Assembly: GCA_963749535.1 (NCBI GenBank)
Contig: CAVVNF010000019.1
Span: forward strand, 184,873 to 248,872
Source of the DNA: Chersky-299 sp963749535
GTDB lineage: Bacteria > Actinomycetota > Thermoleophilia > RBG-16-64-13
Reading direction: 5' to 3'
Length of the DNA: 64,000 bases
Shown here: piece after piece, positions 1 to 8,155 of the stretch
Position numbering within the stretch: position 1 is the first letter of the stretch
Layout: each line of letters opens with the position of its first letter
Notes under the pieces: generated by a model
Seen by the model: only the letters and a program-made list of their open reading frames with translations
Told to the model about the DNA's origin: nothing
Database searches by the model: none
Made by a program: the position numbers and the translations under genes

Positions 1-396
1 TCCAAAGTGGAAGTTCTCTCCCACGAGCACTACGCGAGCGCCCAGCCTGGCCGACAGGACAAGCTGGCAGAAGGATCTCGGTGAGAGTTGCGCGAACGCG
101 CTGTCGAAACGCACGGCCACCAGTTCGTCCAGCCCCAGGTCTTCGAGAAGCTGGGCTTTGCGCCCGAGGGTCGTCAGCAGCCGTGGCGCAGCGTGCGGCC
201 GCAACACCGCCTCTGGATGAGGCTGGAATGTCACCGCGGTTGCCACTCCCCCGGTCTCACGTGCTCTGGCGACCGTCTCGAGCACGATACGCTGGTGACC
301 TCGGTGCACGCCATCGAAGACACCCACTGCGACCGCCCGCTGGGAGCCAGACAGCTCGGGGATGGTGTCCAGCCTGTCATAGAAGTACATCGTCAT
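1..396 (-). CDS. ribF: Bifunctional riboflavin kinase/FAD synthetase, N-terminal part (cut by window edge)
   Basis: Converts riboflavin to FMN and FMN to FAD in the cytoplasm. Only the first ~132 residues (the FAD synthetase, nucleotidyl-transferase-fold half) are inside the window; the gene runs off the left edge. Visible family motifs are GVFDGVHRGHQ near residue 25 (the HxGH-type nucleotide-binding loop) and GENFHFG at the window edge. The ATG overlaps the truB stop as ATGA, so it is translationally coupled as the last visible gene of the rimP-nusA-infB operon. truB-ribF adjacency is typical in bacteria. The riboflavin kinase half cannot be checked here. Confidence 0.93.
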   Translation of the reverse strand, partial: MTMYFYDRLDTIPELSGSQRAVAVGVFDGVHRGHQRIVLETVARARETGGVATAVTFQPHPEAVLRPHAAPRLLTTLGRKAQLLEDLGLDELVAVRFDSAFAQLSPRSFCQLVLSARLGARVVLVGENFHFG

Positions 397-1313
397 GCCG
401 AACCCTCCCGGACCGGCGCTGGGAAGACCACCGCCGCGCGCGCGACGCCGTCCGGCGTTTCCCATACGCCCAGAAGTCCGTCCTCACTGTAAACCCGGCA
501 ACGTCCCGCGGGCATGTCCCTCAACTCGCCGCCGTTGGCGGCCAGCTTGGCGTCGCGGCCGACGACGTCGTGGCGAGGGAGGAAACCCAGGGCCTCGGTC
601 AACGCCATCACCGAGCGGTCCATCGCCTGGTAGCGCTCGGGGTTCAACTCGTCGGGCGCAAGCGCCTCCTCAACGGAAAAGAGCCCGACCCGCGTCCGCC
701 GGAGAGTAGCGGCGTAGGCGCCCGCCCCGGTCACCTCGCCAAGGCCCTCGGCCAGCGTGCGCACGTAGGTACCGCGTCCGGTGCGCGCCAGGATCTCCGC
801 CACCTGAGCATCCTCATTGAAAGAGAGCAACGAGAGTTCGTGCACCACGACTTCTCTTTCTGGCGTTTCGACGGTTTCGCCGCGGTGCGCACGGCGATAC
901 AACGGTTCACCATCCACTTTCACGGCCGAGGTGAGGGGGACTCGCTGCACGATGCGCCCGCGAAAAACGTTGAGAGCCGCCATTAGAGCCCGTGCGTCGG
1001 TCCTCTCGCCGGTGGATGTCAACTCGCCTGTGGGATCTGCCGTACTCGAAGTGGCACCGAACTGTGCCGTGAAAACGTATTCCTTGGGCAGATCCATCAG
1101 CAAAGACGAGAGCCGGGTAGCTTGGCCCACCAGGATGAGCAGCAGGCCGCTGGCGAAAGGATCCAGTGTCCCCGCATGGCCGACTTTGACCTTGAGGCCG
1201 CGCCGGGCCGTCCGGACGACATCGAAGCTTGTGGGACCGACGGGTTTGTCGACCAGGACGACGCGAGACAGGTTCACTCCGCCAACCGTGACCGTGCGGT
1301 GACCTCCGCTCAT
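393..1313 (-). CDS. truB: tRNA pseudouridine(55) synthase TruB
   Basis: Makes pseudouridine 55 in the T-loop of tRNAs. The frame is open further upstream, but the start chosen is the ATG (MSGGHRTV...) that overlaps the stop of the DHH gene as ATGA; the upstream extension is arginine-rich and has no family match. About 306 residues. Motifs: VDKPVGPTSFDVV near residue 20, the catalytic-Asp segment GHAGTLDPFASGLL, and RTGRGTYVRTLA. A PUA-like C-terminal tail follows. It sits between nrnA and ribF with 4-bp overlaps on both sides, which indicates one transcript. Confidence 0.95.
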   Translation of the reverse strand: MSGGHRTVTVGGVNLSRVVLVDKPVGPTSFDVVRTARRGLKVKVGHAGTLDPFASGLLLILVGQATRLSSLLMDLPKEYVFTAQFGATSSTADPTGELTSTGERTDARALMAALNVFRGRIVQRVPLTSAVKVDGEPLYRRAHRGETVETPEREVVVHELSLLSFNEDAQVAEILARTGRGTYVRTLAEGLGEVTGAGAYAATLRRTRVGLFSVEEALAPDELNPERYQAMDRSVMALTEALGFLPRHDVVGRDAKLAANGGELRDMPAGRCRVYSEDGLLGVWETPDGVARAAVVFPAPVREGSA

Positions 1314-2293
1314 AGGAGTGGCTTGATTTCCTTTTCCAGCCATTCTATGGTCTCCGGCACGCCCACGGCGCTGGTGAAGCCAGACGCGCGGACGTGGCCG
1401 CCACCCCCTTTCAGGGCTGCGAGCGCCGCGACGTTGACCTTCCCGTCGGTGGAGCGAAGACTCACCTTGCACTCTACCCCGCCGTCTTTTTGCCGTTCCC
1501 GCACGAGGGCCGCGACCTTGGCTCCCTTGATCTGACGAAGAATGTCGACTAGGCCCTCGGAGTACCCCTCGTCCGCGCCCACGGCAGCGAAGTCGCCGGC
1601 ATTGAGCCAGGCCGTCACCAAGGCGCCTCCCAGGCGCAGCTCCAGGCGGCTGAGAGCCCGCTGTTGTAAAAGGAGCTTGGCCATGGGCATGTTCTCGTAC
1701 ACCCGCCGGTAGACCGCATTGACGTCCACCCCTTCCTCTTGGAGTCGAGCGGCCATGCGGTGGGCGGCGGGAGTGGTGTTCGAATACTGGAAGCGGCCGG
1801 TGTCTGTCACGAGGCCGACGTACAAAGCGGTGGCTATCTCGCTATCGATCGGAAGCCCGCCTGCCAGGAACACGTCGTACAGGATGGCCGTTGTCGAAGC
1901 GGCGGTCGCGTCCACCAGATTGAGCGTGCCGTATCCAGGATTGTCCTGGTGATGATCGAGATTGACGGTGACGACGTCCTTGCCGAGGCCTAGAGAGCTC
2001 GAGCGAACAAGGGAAGCGCAGTCCATCATGTAAGCCGTGGCGCCCGGCCCCAATACTGGAGGAGTCCCCCTGAGCACGGCGTCCAGTTTCGGCAAAAACC
2101 CGTATTCAGGCGGGAAGTCGCCGGTTCCCGGTATGTAGGCCCGGCACGGCACTCCCATGCGTTCGCACACCAGAGCGAGCGCCGTCACGCATCCCAGAGC
2201 ATCGCCGTCCGGTGCCTCGTGGGCCACCGCCAAGACTTCGCGCTCCCCCCGAAGACGAGCCGCCAGTGCAGCCGGAGAGATCACGGTCATCAC
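1310..2293 (-). CDS. nrnA: DHH/DHHA1 phosphoesterase, NrnA-like (oligoribonuclease/pAp phosphatase)
   Basis: DHH-family metal-dependent phosphoesterase, expected to degrade short RNA oligomers (nanoRNA) and 3'-phosphoadenosine 5'-phosphate. Motifs in order: HEAPDGDALG near residue 25, MDCA near 90, the signature NLDHHQDN near 111, GLVTDTG near 155, and the C-terminal DHHA1 glycine motif GGGGHVRASG near 300. 327 residues, normal for the family. The start is either the GTG at the upstream end or the next codon, ATG, which overlaps the rbfA stop as TGATG. Its position between rbfA and truB is the usual one in Gram-positive bacteria. Confidence 0.9.
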   Translation of the reverse strand: MMTVISPAALAARLRGEREVLAVAHEAPDGDALGCVTALALVCERMGVPCRAYIPGTGDFPPEYGFLPKLDAVLRGTPPVLGPGATAYMMDCASLVRSSSLGLGKDVVTVNLDHHQDNPGYGTLNLVDATAASTTAILYDVFLAGGLPIDSEIATALYVGLVTDTGRFQYSNTTPAAHRMAARLQEEGVDVNAVYRRVYENMPMAKLLLQQRALSRLELRLGGALVTAWLNAGDFAAVGADEGYSEGLVDILRQIKGAKVAALVRERQKDGGVECKVSLRSTDGKVNVAALAALKGGGGHVRASGFTSAVGVPETIEWLEKEIKPLL

Positions 2294-2751
2294 TCGTCAT
2301 CCTCCCGCTCGGGCTCGTCCGATCCCGAGTCCACATCTTCGGTGGCCACCTCCACCTCTTCCGCGTCCATCTCCTCGGGCGCCGACTCGGGTTCCAAGTC
2401 CTCGGCACCACTGGCCTTGAGCATCGCCTGGATCTTCATGCCATAGTCGATGCTGGCGTCGTAGACAAACTCCAGCTTTGGCGTGCGCTTGAGATGCAGT
2501 TCGTCGTTGATGCGCCGCTGCAAGAAGGCCTCTGAGGACCGGAGTCCCACCATGGTGGCGTCTTTCTCGACTTTCTTGCCATAGACGGAGACAAAGACTT
2601 TAGCGTAAGCAAAATCAGGGGAGGCTTCGACCCCCGTGAGGGTCACAAAACCTATGCGGGGATCCTTGATGTCCTGCGCCAGCGCCGTGCTGATGATCTC
2701 CTTGAGCGCTTCGTTCACCCGGCGCATGCGATATGTGGCTACGTTACGCAT
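2290..2751 (-). CDS. rbfA: 30S ribosome-binding factor A
   Basis: Cold-shock 30S maturation factor that binds near the 5' helix of 16S rRNA. The KH-like fold occupies residues 1-115 (start MRNVATYRMRRVNEALKE; DPRIGFVTLTGVEAS; INDELHLKRTPKLEFVYD). Residues ~117-153 form a very acidic tail (Glu/Asp-rich) that is longer than in the E. coli protein. The ATG overlaps the end of the DUF503 gene by 8 bp, and the stop overlaps the nrnA start. Part of the rimP-nusA-infB operon. Confidence 0.94.
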   Translation of the reverse strand: MRNVATYRMRRVNEALKEIISTALAQDIKDPRIGFVTLTGVEASPDFAYAKVFVSVYGKKVEKDATMVGLRSSEAFLQRRINDELHLKRTPKLEFVYDASIDYGMKIQAMLKASGAEDLEPESAPEEMDAEEVEVATEDVDSGSDEPEREDDE

Positions 2752-3040
2752 CGACTTCCACTACCTCCGTCATACAAGAAGCCAGTTCCCATTCTTGACT
2801 GTCCAGATAGACTCTCAACCGGTCAAGGGCGCGCTCCAACACTTGCATGTCGGAGGCGGCCACAGCCATGACTATCCGCGACCGCTGCCAGAGATCCTGA
2901 TGGCCCACCTCGGCGAACGTAGCGCCATGGCGGCGCGTAACCGTGTCACGGATGCGCCGCAGGTACATGCGTTTGCCCTTGAGGGAGCCTGTCTCCGGGA
3001 AGAACAGGTCGGCCGTGAGGATGCCGACGAAACCCTTCAT
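2744..3040 (-). CDS. DUF503 family protein (YlxP-like)
   Basis: Small conserved protein of unknown biochemical function, regularly encoded between infB and rbfA (ylxP in Bacillus) and proposed in the literature to help ribosome assembly. The start is taken at the ATG giving MKGFVGILTADLFFP, which matches the family N-terminus; seven upstream in-frame residues are unlikely to be used. About 98 residues with the typical GSLKGKRMYLRRI and FAEVGHQDLWQRS segments. Coupled to infB (4-bp gap) and rbfA (8-bp overlap). Confidence 0.88.
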   Translation of the reverse strand: MKGFVGILTADLFFPETGSLKGKRMYLRRIRDTVTRRHGATFAEVGHQDLWQRSRIVMAVAASDMQVLERALDRLRVYLDSQEWELASCMTEVVEVDA

Positions 3041-3044
3041 GCTT

Positions 3045-5988
3045 CTATTGGGTGCGGGCAACTTCCTTTATCTCGTATGCCTCGATGATGTCGCCTTCGC
3101 GGATGTCGTCGAAACCGTCGATGTGGAGGCCGCATTCGTAGCCGGATGCCACCTCGCGGACGTCCTCCTGAAAGCGCTTGAGCGAACCGATGGAACCCTC
3201 GTGGACGATGCTGCCGTCGCGCACGATGCGGATCTTGGCCGAGCGGATGATCTTGCCGGTGAGCACATAGCACCCGGCGATCAGACCGATGCGGGAGGCA
3301 CGGAACACTTGTCTGATCTCCGCGGTGCCCAACTCCTCTTCCACGTGCTCCGGCTCGAGCATGCCGACCAGGGCCGCTTCCACGTCTTCGATCGCCTTGT
3401 AGATGACCCGGTAGGTGCGCACGTCCACGTGCTCCTGCTCGGCCAACGCCTTGGCGGCCACGGATGGCCGAACGTTGAAGCCGATGACGACGGCCTTCGA
3501 CGCCGACGCCAGCATGATGTCGGATTCGTTGATGCCGCCGACGCCGGCGAACACGACTTCCACCTTGACTTCGGGGTGCGTGATGTTGCGAAGCGCCTCG
3601 TCCAGTGCCTCCACAGAGCCCCCGACATCGCCCTTGATGACAAGGGGCAGCTCTTTGACCTTGCCTTCTTTCAGACGCCGGTAGAACTCGTCGAGGCTGC
3701 TTGCGCCGCCTCGGCTCTTGGCGACCTGTTCCTGGCGCAGGCGGGCAGTGCGCTGCTCGGCTTTCTGGCGGGCTTCCCGCTCGTCCTTGGCGACGGTGAG
3801 GAAGTCACCGGCCGAGGGAAGCGTGTTGAAGCCCAGGATCTGGACAGGAACCGAAGGGCCGGCTTTGGTAAGCGCCTTGCCGATGAAGTCGAACATAGCC
3901 TTGACCTTGCCGTAGGACTCGCCGGAGACCACGGCGTCTCCCACGTGAAGCGTGCCGCGCTGCACGAGGATGGTGGCCACAGGACCACGGCCTACGTCCA
4001 ACTGAGCTTCGATGACGACCCCGGAAGCCTGGGCCTTCGCGTTGGCCTTCAGTTCCATGACCTCGGCGACAAGCAGGATCATGTCCATGAGGTCCTCGAG
4101 GTTTGTCCGTTGCTTCGCGGACACCTGGACCATCACTGTCTCGCCGCCCCATTCCTCGGGCACGAGACCTTGGTCGGAAAGCTGATGCTTGACCAGGTCA
4201 GGGTTGGCATCGGGGAGGTCCATCTTGTTGATGGCCACCACCATGGGCACTTCGGCGGCCTTCGCGTGGCTGATCGCCTCCAAGGTCTGCGGCATGACGC
4301 CGTCATTGGCCGCGACCACGATGACCGCAATGTCCGTGGATTTCGCGCCCCGGGCGCGCATGGCCGTGAAGGCCTCGTGCCCCGGAGTATCAAGGAAGGT
4401 GACCTTCTTCTCCTTATGAGTGACCTGATAGGCCCCGATGTGCTGAGTGATGCCGCCCGCCTCGGATTTCACAACCTCGGTCTCGCGGATGGCGTCCAGC
4501 AGCGAGGTCTTGCCGTGGTCGACATGGCCCATGATCGTCACTACCGGCGCGCGGTCCACGAGGTCGGCCGGATCGTCCACGAAGGCCGCCCCGATCTCTT
4601 TTTCCTCTTCGGCATGCTCGATCTCGACCTGGCGCTCGAATTCCTCCGCCAGGATGCATGATCGCGTCGTCCGATAGGGACTGCGTGATCGTGACCATCT
4701 CCCCCAGCTTCATGAGGGTCTTGATCAGTTCGCCCGCTCCGATCTCTAGAACCTCGCCAAGCTCCTTGACGCTGGCGCCGCTCTTGACCTTGGCGGGCGT
4801 CTCGGTACCCGGGATCACTTTTCTTTTCGCCAGGGGTTTCTCAGATTCGCCGATGCCTGGGCGCCGGTCGCGAAAACCGCCACGACCACCTTTTCTCCCC
4901 GCTTGCGAATCGATGATGACCCGACGCTTGGCCGGCTTGTCGTCGCCGCGCCGCACTCGGGAAACGCCCGGCACGCGTGACGGCAGAGCGGCCGCCACGA
5001 CCGGCTCGACTCCATCTTCCCAAGTCTCGGGGACGACCTCAGGCTCGACTACCCGGGGCGGGCGGACGCGTCTCTCCACAGTGTCCCGTGCGAAACCAGT
5101 CCGCCCCGCGGGGCGGCCGGACGGTGCGGGTGGCCTGGGTGGCTGAGGCCTGAAAGCCGGGGCTTCGGGCTCCACGACCCTGGGTGGGCGCGGAGGCGCC
5201 GGTGTCGCAGCTGCCTTGCGGGCCGCTTCAGCCTTGGCGACTCTCTCTGCCTTTTCAACCCTTATGCGCTCGGCGAGCTCTTCTTTCGTGACGACATTCC
5301 CGGAAGGCTTTACCCCTTTACGGAGCGGTACACCTGGTCCAACAACGGTGGGCATGTCCTCCAGCCGGGGTCCGCGACCCCTTGGCCGCATCGGTCTGCG
5401 CGGTGGCTGGGAACGAGGCGCCTCAGGCCTTGCCTCGACCGCGGGGGCCCTTTCGCCCGAGAAAGGTTGTTCGGCGCTCGTGTCCGGCTTTGAGCTAGGC
5501 GCGCTCGTGGCCGCCTCGCTTACCGGGGCTACGACTTCTACAGGGACTGCCTCAAGCACCGACTCCGGCTGATTCGCCGGCGCCTGCTTTGGAGCCGCCT
5601 TTGCCGCTGTCCCGCCCTTCGGAGCTGTCGAAGACGCAGGTTTGGGCGCGGGCGTAGCCTCGGGCACCTCTTGCTTCCCACCCAGAGGGCGGGGTGCCGC
5701 CGATTTGCGCGCCGGCTTGGAAACCACAGCTTCCGCCGCCGCTTTCTTCTCGTCCACGGCCTCCACGGGCTCCGCGACCACTTTCGCCGGGGCTTTGCCC
5801 GCCGCCTTCTTCGTTCCAGCTTTCTCGGCAGCTTTCGACCCACTGGCAAGTGCCCGCAGTGCGTCGGCTTCTTCCACGCTGGATAGGCTGCTCTTGACGT
5901 CCAGTCCGGCCGCTTTCAGAAGATCGACAAGCTCCTGGTTCGTCAGGCCCTTATCCTTAGCAATGTCGTAAACCCGTCTCTTTGCCAC
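3045..5988 (-). CDS. infB: Translation initiation factor IF-2, interrupted by one extra base
   Basis: GTPase that places initiator tRNA on the 30S subunit. GTG start, overlapping the ylxR TAG by one base. The N-terminal IF2_N helix domain (MAKRRVYDIAKDKG) is followed by a ~330-residue Ala/Pro/Arg-rich linker. The G domain has GHVDHGKT (G1), GITQHIGAY (G2), DTPGHEAF (G3), NKMD (G4) and SAK (G5), then domains II-IV to the C-terminus. The frame breaks at DDAIM in the conserved SDDAIM-ILAEEFE segment: one surplus base near 4656 (ATG-C-ATC on the coding strand). Removing it gives 980 continuous residues. An essential gene is unlikely to be truly broken, so I read this as a sequence error. Confidence 0.93.
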
Positions 5989-6344
5989 TACACACCTGCC
6001 GTGTTGTTCGCTTCGCCGTAGCCCGCCCTCGTCATGATCGCCGCCGCCACTTTATTTCTATCCACTGTGACAGTGGCCCGGAACGCCCTCTGAAACGCCT
6101 TCCTGTGGAGCGCCTGATCCAAGCACGCTTGCCTGAGACAAAGATACGCACCGCGACCGCTCCGATGCCGCCCCGCCTGCGTCACCACGTGAGGAGGCGA
6201 GGACTGGCCGTCCAGAGTCAGCCGCAGGAAACCGTCCTGCGCCCCGCGCCGACCGCAGCCGATGCACTTGCGCGTAGGTTGCGGACCAGTCGCCGGATGA
6301 GACATCCGCCGCTCGTCATGAGAGCTTGTTGCAGCCATGACCAT
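5988..6344 (-). CDS. ylxR: YlxR family RNA-binding protein (DUF448)
   Basis: Small basic protein with the YlxR signature RKCIGCGRR near residue 25 and GRGAYLCL near 65; the family is nucleic-acid binding and its usual place is between nusA and infB. The upstream ATG sits 15 bp after the nusA stop; an internal ATG giving MSHPATGPQPTRKC is an equally plausible start. The stop TAG overlaps the infB GTG. Function in detail is not established for this lineage. Confidence 0.88.
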   Translation of the reverse strand: MVMAATSSHDERRMSHPATGPQPTRKCIGCGRRGAQDGFLRLTLDGQSSPPHVVTQAGRHRSGRGAYLCLRQACLDQALHRKAFQRAFRATVTVDRNKVAAAIMTRAGYGEANNTAGV

Positions 6345-6359
6345 AGGACCGGGTCAGCC

Positions 6360-7541
6360 TCACTTGTTAGCTTCCTTGCGTTCTCCCACGAGCGCCTGGT
6401 GGGAAGGGATCCCACAAAACAGATTCCCTGCGAGTGCCGCGTTGGGACACCGTTTTCCGCCCACCGTGAGCGCATGGCAGCGCCCGTCGACCACTTCGGG
6501 CTCGGCCTCGGCGGCTGAATAAATGCTGTCTTCCACGCTCATCTCGGTCTCGGATTTGATGTCGATCTTCCAGCCCGTCAGCCGATTGGCCAGCCGGGCG
6601 TTCTGTCCATCTTTGCCGATAGCCAGTGATAGCTGATCGTCTGGGACGACAACGGTCGCTTCCCTCTCCTGGTCGTCCAGGATCACCTCACGCACCCTTG
6701 CCGGCGACAACGACTTGGCTACAAAGCGAGCGGGCTCCTGATCGAAGGGGATGATGTCGATCTTCTCGCCTCTGAGCTCAGACACCACCATCCGCACTCG
6801 CGAGCCTCTGGGACCGACGCATGCTCCCACCGGATCGACACCGTCGCTGTGCGAGACCACCGCGATCTTCGAGCGATAGCCGGGCTCACGGGCCACTCCC
6901 ACTATCTCCACCAGACCGTCGGAGATCTCGGGAACTTCCAATTCGAAGAGGCGTTTGACCAGTTCCTCGCTGCGACGCGAAAGAATGATGGGCGGCTCTT
7001 TGGGATTCTGGGAAACTTCCTTGATGACCGCCTTCAGCCGCATGCCGTGCTCGTACCGCTCGGTGGGCACCTGCTCGCTCTTGGGCAAGCGCGCTTCCAC
7101 CCGGCCCAGGTCGACCAGGGTGTAGCGACTATCCGATTGCTGGACTATGCCGGTGACTATCTCGCCGATCCGATTCGAGTACTCGCGGAAGACTATGCCT
7201 TGCTCCGCCTCCCGGATACGCTGATAGATGACCTGCTTGGCAGTTTGAGCCGCGATACGCCCGAAATCCTCCGGGGTGATCTCCTGCCGCTCCGCGTTGG
7301 TGCTGTCGAACTCAGCTTCCTCGTCCTCCAGATCTGGTTCTTCCCCCTCAGGGAAGATCAGCTCGAAGACGTGAATCTCGCCGGTTTCCCGGTCGATCTT
7401 GACTTCGGAATAGGGAACGGCGTTACCTGTCTTGTTGTACGCCGAGTGAAGCGCATCCTCCAGCGCCTCGATGAGCAGGTCGAAGGGAATGTTCTTCTCT
7501 TTCTCGATCTGGCGGAGAGCTTCTATCGTCTCCTTGTTCAT
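6360..7541 (-). CDS. nusA: Transcription elongation/termination factor NusA with a cysteine-rich C-terminal tail
   Basis: RNA-polymerase-associated factor promoting pausing, termination and antitermination. Order: N-terminal domain (MNKETIEALRQIEKEKNIP), S1 domain around residues 140-205, two KH domains (GPRGSRVRMV; LAIGKDGQNARLAN), then a C-terminal extension of ~45 residues. That tail contains GRCHALTVGGKRCPNAAL and NLFCGIPSHQ, i.e. a C-x9-C-x9-C-x4-H-type pattern resembling the small zinc-binding C-A-x-T-x2-G-x2-C modules found in many bacterial proteins. The acidic AR repeats of E. coli NusA are absent. Second gene of the rimP operon, downstream of a probable attenuator. Confidence 0.95.
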   Translation of the reverse strand: MNKETIEALRQIEKEKNIPFDLLIEALEDALHSAYNKTGNAVPYSEVKIDRETGEIHVFELIFPEGEEPDLEDEEAEFDSTNAERQEITPEDFGRIAAQTAKQVIYQRIREAEQGIVFREYSNRIGEIVTGIVQQSDSRYTLVDLGRVEARLPKSEQVPTERYEHGMRLKAVIKEVSQNPKEPPIILSRRSEELVKRLFELEVPEISDGLVEIVGVAREPGYRSKIAVVSHSDGVDPVGACVGPRGSRVRMVVSELRGEKIDIIPFDQEPARFVAKSLSPARVREVILDDQEREATVVVPDDQLSLAIGKDGQNARLANRLTGWKIDIKSETEMSVEDSIYSAAEAEPEVVDGRCHALTVGGKRCPNAALAGNLFCGIPSHQALVGERKEANK

Positions 7542-7551
7542 TCCCTTCCCC

Positions 7552-8004
7552 CTATTTGAACTCGTATATCAAATGGGCGCTCGTGATATCCGCCAACGGG
7601 ATTCTTCCCTCGCGCCCCGCTTCTGTCACAACGATCTCCTCTATCCCCACCTCCAGCAAAATGCCCTGCCATACTTTGCTGCCTTCCACTGGGATCCGAG
7701 TCTTTACGTAAACCTTCTTGCCGATCTGGGCCTCGAAGTGACTCCGCTTCCGCAGCGGCCGGTCGAGCCCCGGAGAGCTCACCTCCAGCACATATGTCGT
7801 GTCCACGGCATCCAGCTCATCGAGCGCCTGCCCTACGACTGTCGAAACTCGGGCGCATAGATCGTGCGTGACCCCGCCCGGGTGATCCATATAGAGGCGA
7901 AGTATCTTTCGCCTCGCGCTTCCGGCATTGTCCAGGGCCACCAACTCGACGCCCTCGACCTCCCGGTCGATGACCGCCTGGAACCAGGCCTCCGTGAGTT
8001 CCAA
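7552..8004 (-). CDS. rimP: Ribosome maturation factor RimP
   Basis: 30S assembly factor. The frame is open upstream through a terminator hairpin, so I place the start at the TTG preceded by an AAGGAAG-type ribosome-binding site; this gives 150 residues, the normal RimP length. Core motif YVLEVSSPGLDRPLRKRSHF near residue 75, followed by the SH3-like C-terminal domain (IGKKVYVKT...). First gene of the rimP-nusA-ylxR-infB operon, 10 bp before nusA. Confidence 0.9.
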   Translation of the reverse strand: MELTEAWFQAVIDREVEGVELVALDNAGSARRKILRLYMDHPGGVTHDLCARVSTVVGQALDELDAVDTTYVLEVSSPGLDRPLRKRSHFEAQIGKKVYVKTRIPVEGSKVWQGILLEVGIEEIVVTEAGREGRIPLADITSAHLIYEFK

Positions 8005-8027
8005 GACACTTCCTTCAAGTTTCAAGT

Positions 8028-8058
8028 AAAACAAAAGTGGGCCCAGCTGCACCCACTT
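8028..8058 (-). terminator. Intrinsic terminator/attenuator in the rimP-nusA leader
   Basis: On the minus strand AAGTGGG pairs with CCCACTT across a 10-nt loop and is followed directly by TTGTTTT. It ends 24 nt before the rimP TTG and lies downstream of a promoter (8091-8120), so it should abort transcription of the operon unless read through. A competing pairing exists: an upstream AAACAAAAG (8073-8081) is the exact complement of the CTTTTGTTT that includes the U-tract. Confidence 0.72.
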
Positions 8059-8090
8059 CGTGAACAACTTTGGCTTTTGTTTACGCCCGG

Positions 8091-8120
8091 ATTATAGCAT
8101 GCAGCCGTCCCCAGCGGCAA
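8091..8120 (-). promoter_or_regulatory. Sigma-70-type promoter for the rimP-nusA-infB operon
   Basis: Minus strand TTGCCG, 18-bp spacer, TATAAT (the -10 is a perfect consensus). It lies between the proS stop (8156) and the leader terminator, so transcription would start near 8084 and pass through the hairpin before rimP. Confidence 0.65.
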
Positions 8121-8155
8121 GGAAAGTCACTATACTCAGCGAAACTATCAAGCGC

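Noticed and set aside
2943..4661. Long plus-strand open frame (572 codons) opposite infB
   Set aside because: It is the mirror of the conserved infB coding sequence in a high-GC genome; no independent motif or ribosome-binding site.
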